Below, piece after piece: positions 58,471 to 64,000 of a stretch of 64,000 nucleotides of DNA (position 1 is the stretch's first letter; each line of letters begins with the position of its first letter). The translations under genes were made by a program, and so were the position numbers. The notes beneath the pieces were generated by a model. That model did not search any database and was not told the DNA's origin. It saw nothing but the letters and a program-made list of their open reading frames with translations. Source of the stretch: Cinnamomum chago (Eukaryota; Streptophyta; Magnoliopsida; Laurales; Lauraceae). The stretch spans positions 67,585,501-67,649,500 of the forward strand of contig CP142451.1 of NCBI GenBank assembly GCA_038049695.1, in the 5' to 3' direction.

Positions 58471-59022
58471 TAGCCCTTCACGGCAGTCTCAGTCAATAGG
58501 TCATCCCCTTGGACATAAACGGGGATAACTATCTAAGGTCGCGGGATTCGGCCTGCCCATGAGTTTGGTCCAGACCCCTCAGGTCACCAAAGATAAGGGC
58601 ACGACCCCGGCTCTCCAGCAACAGGGCCGCACCTCGGCGTGTGAGTCCAAAGCTAACTACAGTTTCTCCCTAAGGTCCTTCCCTCAGGAGCATGTCATTA
58701 AAGCCCAGCCTTCGGTCAAGGGGCAGCATGACCGGCCACCGAACTCGCCAACTTAGGCTACTTGGGAAATTCAAAAACGATAAGGGTTCGTCCGGTCTCT
58801 CGAGACTGGAAAGTCGGCTCAAGCTCGATCTCTTTACCGACCTCAGCCACTTGCGAGTTTTGGTCATAATTTTGCATCAGAGCATCCACACACCGTTGCA
58901 AAAGAAAAGACAAGGAGAAGAAGAAATGAGAGAGACAACAGAATCGAAGGAAACTGTTCTTTTTTTTTTTTCATTAATCAAAGGAAGTAATTACAAGGCT
59001 TTGTACATTTCAAAAAGAAAAA
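58471..59022 (+). other. Gypsy 3' untranslated spacer
   Basis: No gene. A purine-rich stretch and a T run (58966-58976) lie near its end; on the minus strand these would be downstream of the antisense gene and might hold its polyadenylation region. Confidence 0.5.
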
Positions 59023-61431
59023 TTACATTGAAGAAATCTTTGGCTCTAAAGGAAAAAGGGGACTAATTCCTAGAAGTCTATTTCTTGGGCGCCGCATCTT
59101 TATTCTTCGGCTCCAAAGGAGCAGACGAGGCAGGGGCTCCAAAAGCCTCGGATGGAGGAGCCATATGGGGAGCCTGGGCCATTTCGACCTCGGCGGGGAT
59201 CGGAGCCGGAGGAGGTGCGCCTGGGACTTCGGTAGGGGCCTCAGGAGGGTTGGAGCCAGGCTCTGACTCTGAGCTCGGTACTGCAGGCTGGAATTGAGGA
59301 AGGTTCGCATATATGGGGTCATCCTAGGCAACCCCATACACGCGAAGGGCCTCTCTGCACCCCATTTCGAACAGCACCGGACTCAGATTCGTGATTTGAG
59401 CCACGTACTCCTCCGATGCCCAGTCCACCCCCTCTTGGTAAGCTTTCGCAACTTGTGTTCGCAGGGTGGACTCGACATCGGCCCGCTCCTTCTGGGAGGT
59501 CTCGAGCTCGGCCTTCTTCTCTGCCAATTCAATTTGCATCTTGGCGAGCTCGGCCTCCAGTTGGCTCGCCCTCCTCGCCTTGTCATCAACAACGCCCTTT
59601 AAGTTTTTATTCTCGCCCCGCAACTTAATGATCTCGGTCTTCGCCGACTGCTGTTCCGTTGCATATTGGGCGATCTTCTTCTCCAACTTCTTTATTTCCG
59701 CCGCGCTGGCCTCCAGCGCATCCCCCATTTTCTTCTTCTCCTTCTCCAGCTCGATGACCTGAGCAGCTGTTTCCGCCCGCCTCGCCATTATTATTTGGAG
59801 CCTCTGTACGTTCTGCAAAAAGATAAAAAGAGCAGGGGAGTCAAATCAGACAACCAAGGAGTAGAAATTCAAAGACAGGTGTAGGAAAATCACCTCAAGC
59901 GACGCCCTCATCGTCGCATGGAGAAGGCCCATCGTCCCGGACTTCTTATGCTTCTCCATATCCGCGGGGAGGGCACATCCCCGGGCAAGGGCCACGACCG
60001 ACTCCCAGCTGGACCCCAGCCGATCCTCCATTGTCATGGGCTCGTTGGGGTTGAGGTCGAAGTTGGGCCTCCAGGGCGCCGGCTTGTGAGGCCGGGCCTG
60101 CAGGTCCGTTTCCTGGAGCCTCTCGTCCTCGCCCCCCAAGCGAGGCCTCTTCTCGGGAGGGGGTCCCTCGCCCTCCTTTCCGGCCTCTGCGGTCCGAGGC
60201 CGGGTCTCCTTTGGCACCACAGGCGACAGAGCCTCCTTCTCGGCCTCCACCACCCGCGGCCTGCTATCCTTGAGCGGACGAGGCTCCTGGGGCAGCCGGA
60301 TGTCCCTGGAGGCCTCCTCCGACCTCCCCCTCTTGGCTTTGGCGGAGGAGGCCCCTGCTGCTCTCGACGCTGTTCCCGACGAGCCGGAGGAAGCACTAGT
60401 TGCGGAGCCCGGGGCAGCGCCTGGCCCGCTGGGGGCACGCTTGGAGGCAATAGGGGCTCGGCCCCCGAGGATCATAGCCCCCAGATTCGTCAAAGTAGGG
60501 TGCTGTCCGTCCATCTCCTCCTCTTCTTGATCTCGGGTAGGGGGGCTGTCGGCGATGATGATCGGGTCTTGGGACTCCGTAGCTTGGCCGCTGGTCTCGG
60601 CAAGCGCAAGTATGATTTCCCCTATCGGCTGGAGGGGGATTTCGGTAGTCTTCTTGGTGTAAGACTGGTACCGCGGCTTGTACCCGAGCAGAGAAAAAGC
60701 AGCCCGATCGTGGTGACCGTGGTAGCTGTAGACTTTCTCTAGCCACGCGTCGTTCCTCTTCCACTTATCGAAGCTGGCCTCTCTCCTCCTTCGCTGAATA
60801 CCTGCGCAAAGAACAACAATGGGCATCAGCTCGGCATAACGACAAACAAAGACGAACACGAATAAGCCCAGAAGGACAGGTAGTTACTAGGAGGGGTCCC
60901 AGGTTTCCGTGGGACCTGGATTCTCCGCTCCACTTCGGTCTCGGTACCCTTGAACTCCCAGTTCCCCGAGACCACAATCCGTTCATCCCCGGCATATTTA
61001 CTCGAATCTTCTAGGGCGTTCACCAAGGGCCGACGTCTGGCCTTCACTCGGAGGTAGTAAGAATCCTCGCCCCCTGCAGCTTTACAGATGTCATAGACAT
61101 CTTCTATGTCATGTACCCCGAGATCGATGTCGAGGATCCAATTTAGCTCCGCCACGCCCATTACAATCTTAAAACCATTTGGCATCAACTGGATGGGGTA
61201 GATGTGCCACGCATTGAGGCAAGACCGGAGGAGCGGATGGATGGGGAACCTGACCCCGCCTTCGCACACCGACAACAGGGGGAAAGGCATCCAGTTCTTG
61301 TACCGGGTAAGGCCATCAGGAAGGCCCCCGAGGTCGTCGGGTTTCACCAGGACGTCAGCCAGAATCCCAAAAGACGCCCTAAAAGCCTCCAGGGCTGCAG
61401 GACCCTCTAACCAGTGGCTATAAATCCCCAT
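59023..61431 (-). CDS. Antisense gene in the gypsy element, with two candidate introns
   Basis: Three open blocks on the minus strand. Block 1 (about 60888-61431, ATG ending at 61431) has the N-terminal domain with F-P-L-L-S-V-C-E-G-G-V-R-F-P-I-H-P-L-L and P-N-G-F-K-I-V-M-G, resembling the 'putative gypsy type transposon' domain (PF04195 type). Block 2 (about 59894-60801) is a Pro/Arg/Glu-rich linker with E-K-R-P-R-L-G. Block 3 (down to about 59060) is a long heptad-rich coiled coil (59400-59810) and a Pro/Ala-rich tail. Between blocks lie GT...AG stretches of 86 bp (60802-60887) and 81 bp (59813-59893) with pyrimidine-rich ends (tttttgcag, ctttgcgcag). Extra antisense ORFs are reported in Tat-lineage elements. 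Function unknown. Confidence 0.7.
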
Positions 61432-62050
61432 TTTTTAGAAGGCTAAGGAGCAAGTGAAAAGAAGCGAAAACTGGAAAAACTCTAAGGGACCAAAACCCTC
61501 TGAAAGCGAGGAGAAAAAGAGGCACAAAGAAGTAGCAGAGGAAGGAAATGGAACTCACAGAAAGAACGCCGGGGATTACTGAGGACGAAGAAGCAAAAGG
61601 CTAGGAAGAAAAAGTTCCCGAGATCAGTTGATTTGTTTTTCAGCAGGTCTGTGGCAGGACTTCGTCTTCAGCAGAGTTCTCCTTCTCTGACAATAGCTAG
61701 GGTAAGAGAGAAAGGGAAAGGGGCATTTCCATTTTATAGAGGGACGCCCCTCTTGATTACCTCACCACGCATCGCTTTGATCCCGGTAAACAGCCAGACG
61801 AAGGGGTCCACGTGGCAACGACGATCCATCTCTCACCACGCCTCTGGTACAACATTTATCACCTCGGGCATACGGTCCGACGCCCACGTGCCTATCTTCA
61901 CGAAACAATCATGACGCCCTATTTATTGCCTAGGGCAGACGAAGGGGCACCATAATGAGGATCACATGCCCACAGGATACGATGGGACAGGGCCAGACCT
62001 TCCGATCAGAACTTAGCTCCCGACCTCAGGAAAAGCCAAAGAGGTCGAGA
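61432..62050 (-). promoter_or_regulatory. Upstream region of the antisense gene
   Basis: Lies between the antisense ATG and the 3' LTR. On the minus strand it holds a CT-rich leader-like stretch and an A/T-rich tctataaaatgg-like box (plus ccattttataga at 61728-61739), a plausible TATA about 300 bp upstream of the ATG. Confidence 0.5.
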
Positions 62051-62062
62051 GCTAGGGGGCAA
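62051..62062 (+). other. Polypurine tract of the gypsy element
   Basis: gctagggggcaa directly before the 3' LTR. Confidence 0.85.
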
Positions 62063-62063
62063 T

Positions 62064-62732
62064 TGTGTGGGGTTGTTTTGTAATCACGGATTTAGGTGGG
62101 GCCATTCCCCGGTTTCGGTTTACCGTTGGTCTTGGTACCACCCAAGGTCGGCTGCAGCGCCATCTCGGAAAAATCATGGAACGAGTCTCGGTGGCTACGT
62201 CACGAGTTTCAACCTCGGTCTCAGCCTCTAGCCCGATCTCGGCCCCTGTCACTCAGCCATAAATGCACTGCCGTGACGGGAACGGCGAGCTGACAAACAG
62301 AGTGGGCGCTGGACCTAGATAAGGGGCACGCCTTATCTAGGGGTCGTGTCCGTAGGTATGGGATGATGGTCCGATGGGACATTCCCTTTTCACATACCCC
62401 CACTCAGGAGATACAAGTACACACCGATAGGACCTACGTCCTTTCATAGGGACAGTCCCATGATGACTTTCACGTCTATATATTGCATAGCGGAAAGCCA
62501 TATGAAGTACGCAATATCATCCCTCCCAGACTCCTTCTTCTCCTTTCTCTCTCAGTTCCCACACTGACTTGAGCATCGGAGTGCCTTGGGCTACCTACGG
62601 CCAGGGGCTCTGACTCCTGTTTTCCTCTTTTCAGGTCCTCGGAGGCTTGGTCCTTTCCCTCATCTTCCCCGAATCATCATATCAAGAGCTTAACTCTCGC
62701 CTAACCAAGTCCGTAATTTTTAGGCACTTACA
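62064..62732 (+). repeat. Gypsy 3' LTR
   Basis: 669 bp, tgtgtggggttg to taggcacttaca; about 12 differences from the 5' LTR. Confidence 0.95.
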
Positions 62733-62967
62733 ATGTGAAAATTGGAAGCGGTTCTTCAAGGTTTAGCATCTCATGTTTCGACGACGTGCACAACCTGTTT
62801 GATGGTTTGCTGCAATGAACCATGGCCCTACATTGTCGTGACCAGTAGATTATGTTTTAATGAAAGGCAAGGCTCATGCTCTATCACAATATTATAATAT
62901 GACATTATTTTATCATGTGATAACGAAATCTTACAATATTAAAATTTAATGATATTATATTCTACAG
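62733..62967 (+). other. Host DNA after the gypsy element
   Basis: Begins with the second atgtg. The frame that would follow the ATG at 51475 stays open here for about 26 codons (K-I-G-S-G-S-S-R-F-S-I-S) to near 62816, with a possible splice donor at 62801 (gatggtttgc). Then AT-rich, intron-like sequence leads to an acceptor, tctacag, at 62961-62967. Confidence 0.35.
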
Positions 62968-63132
62968 GTATCCAAATATGGTTGGGGCTTTAATCCACAT
63001 ACCCATATATCTCTGCCCCACTTAGTCAACTTGATGCGGGATGAAACTTTAAATCATGATATTGAAGTCAATTTGCCTGTAAATCTGTTGCTAATTTGGT
63101 TGGATCAAGTGGCCGTAGAAAATCACCTCAAG
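62968..63132 (+). CDS. Probable host exon of an unidentified gene
   Basis: 165 bases, exactly 55 codons, open in one frame and bounded by tctacag on the left and aag|gtaagc on the right, both good plant splice signals in phase 0. The peptide begins V-S-K-Y-G-W-G-F-N-P and includes L-P-V-N-L-L-L-I-W-L-D-Q-V and ends E-N-H-L-K. Upstream DNA is AT-rich and downstream DNA is T-rich, as in introns. I do not recognise the family. It could be one internal exon of a gene whose 5' part is at 51000-51488 on the other side of the gypsy element, or a stray gene fragment. Confidence 0.5.
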
Positions 63133-63584
63133 GTAAGCGACATCGTTGCTTCTAGCCCTAAAGCAATTATAATTTTTTTTTAATCGTTCCTATTTATAAC
63201 CTTGGATATTAGTGTTAAAACTTGGTACTCAAGAGTGGACTCGAGCCTCAGAAATGTGCAACCCAAGTTGGAAGTTCCCTATAAAATCCGAATTCACCAT
63301 GCTATATGAAGGCAGTTGTGGGTCCAGTGGGGGGATCACAATGTGAAATAGTGCACCAGCAGCGTATGCATCCAAAATCCACGTCCACCAAAGCCGTTGA
63401 TGGGCATGTAATACATTAGTGAGAAGGCGAAGCGGACTTGAAATCCACAAAGCCCGATTTGAGAGAACAAACGCCTTCTAAGAAGTCTCCTATTTTCCGT
63501 GTTTTCCATTTTGGAAAAAAAAAACAAACATTCAAAGCTCTGAAAACGAGAGACAGCTAGAGAGGATAGAGGAAAAAAAATAAA
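63133..63584 (+). other. Host intergenic or intron sequence
   Basis: No clear coding. A tataaaat box is at 63280-63287, and a purine-rich, leader-like stretch (ctctgaaaacgagagacagc) begins near 63538. Confidence 0.4.
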
Positions 63585-63594
63585 ATGGTGAAAG
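63585..63594 (+). CDS. Possible first exon of a host gene (ATGGTGAAAG)
   Basis: A 5'-leader-like stretch ends in aaaataaaATGGTGAAAG, followed by gtcagt and about 400 bases of T-rich, intron-like sequence to the end of the window. A first exon coding only M-V-K plus one base is a pattern seen in some plant ribosomal protein genes, for instance those starting M-V-K-G (L35a type). The rest lies beyond the window, so this is only a suggestion; unspliced, the frame closes after five codons. Confidence 0.25.
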
Positions 63595-64000
63595 GTCAGT
63601 GAGCTTTCTTGGAATGATTCGATCGAATTTTTTATTTTTCATCTTTTGATATGAACTTCTGCGATTTCTTATGTATTTTTTTCATTTTTCTTTTTTAAAT
63701 ATGAGAGAAGATGTGATCTTGTGATCGGAATCTTTGTTTTTGAAATTTGGAATTTTTTCGCTTTGAATATATATATATTAAATTTTCTGTTTTATTTTTA
63801 GTTATTTTGTGGTTTTAATGGAATCTTGTGCATATTTGTAGTAATCTTTGTGATTATAACATGGTTTAAATGATCATTATGTTGGCTTAGATTATTTTTA
63901 GTGTTTTGACGATTTTTTTTAGATTTTAGGAAGTTCTTGTTCCTTTTTCTTTTCCATGAGATGGAGATGTGCTTTTGTGATCGAAACTCGAAAGCCATGT

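Larger units (their letters stand above)
51489..62732 (+). mobile_element. Full-length Tat-lineage Ty3/gypsy retrotransposon with antisense gene
   Basis: 11,244 bp with exact duplication atgtg (51484-51488 and 62733-62737). Both LTRs are 669 bp and differ at about 12 positions by hand count (~1.8%), suggesting an insertion well under a few million years old. Order: LTR, primer site, gag, protease, reverse transcriptase, RNase H, second (archaeal-type) RNase H, integrase without chromodomain, 55-bp minisatellite, long antisense gene, purine tract, LTR. Two RNase H domains, an extra antisense ORF and a 3' minisatellite together mark the Tat/Retand group. The sense genes are broken in roughly half a dozen places; the layout is complete. 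Confidence 0.92.

Noticed and set aside
59918-60742. 274-codon plus-strand frame opposite the antisense gene
   Set aside because: Gly/Leu/Arg-rich shadow of the Pro/Ala/Arg-rich linker on the minus strand; no motif.
51474-62403. Matching short open frames near 51484-51828 and 62052-62403
   Set aside because: They are LTR sequence of the gypsy element read in several frames, not genes.

Overview
This window is plant nuclear DNA, and about 95% of it is LTR retrotransposon sequence. The signs are Ty1/copia elements primed by initiator-Met tRNA, Ty3/gypsy elements of the Tat lineage with two RNase H domains, large Tekay/Del-like LTRs with 5-bp target-site duplications (TSDs), Sirevirus-like LTRs with CG-rich palindromes and repeated polypurine tracts, and a telo-box (AAACCCTAA) beside host-like sequence. 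I see no bacterial genes, tRNA or rRNA genes, or CRISPR. The species cannot be told from sequence alone; an angiosperm with a large genome is the natural reading.

Layout. 1-578: unassigned. 579-1190: long purine/pyrimidine-rich foldback. 1223-50643: remains of a Tat-like gypsy family (LTRs at 1223-3335, 45606-48107 and 48506-50643; leader repeats, gag, 3' minisatellites), split by a deep stack of insertions. In its gag lies a Tekay-like solo LTR (6357-9316). After gag lies an antisense copia element (10949-34736). Into that went an antisense Tekay-like LTR (17474-27916), itself hit by a young Sirevirus-like element with a single gag-type ORF (18482-26067), and a Sirevirus-like solo LTR (28185-33047), itself hit by another Tekay-like solo LTR (28819-31887). 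A sense-strand copia copy (34737-43941) begins inside the LTR of the antisense one and carries two further solo LTRs (37329-39101 and 39343-43300). Two more Tekay-like LTR pieces fill 43942-44922. Nine insertions have exact 5-bp TSDs that I could read, so the order of events is well supported.

50644-51488 and 62733-64000 look like host DNA: a telo-box and CT-rich leader on one side, a clean 55-codon exon and a possible gene start on the other. Between them sits a structurally complete Tat-lineage gypsy element (51489-62732, TSD atgtg, LTRs about 1.8% different by hand count) with gag, protease, reverse transcriptase, two RNase H domains, integrase, a 55-bp minisatellite and a long antisense gene with candidate introns.

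How the parts relate: apart from the host fragments, these are mobile-element proteins and signals. The points most worth attention are the short CG palindrome clusters that recur with different cores in unrelated element families, the young gag-only Sirevirus derivative, the antisense intron-bearing gene inside the gypsy element, and the copy-number-variable ~148-bp unit in the Tat-like LTR.
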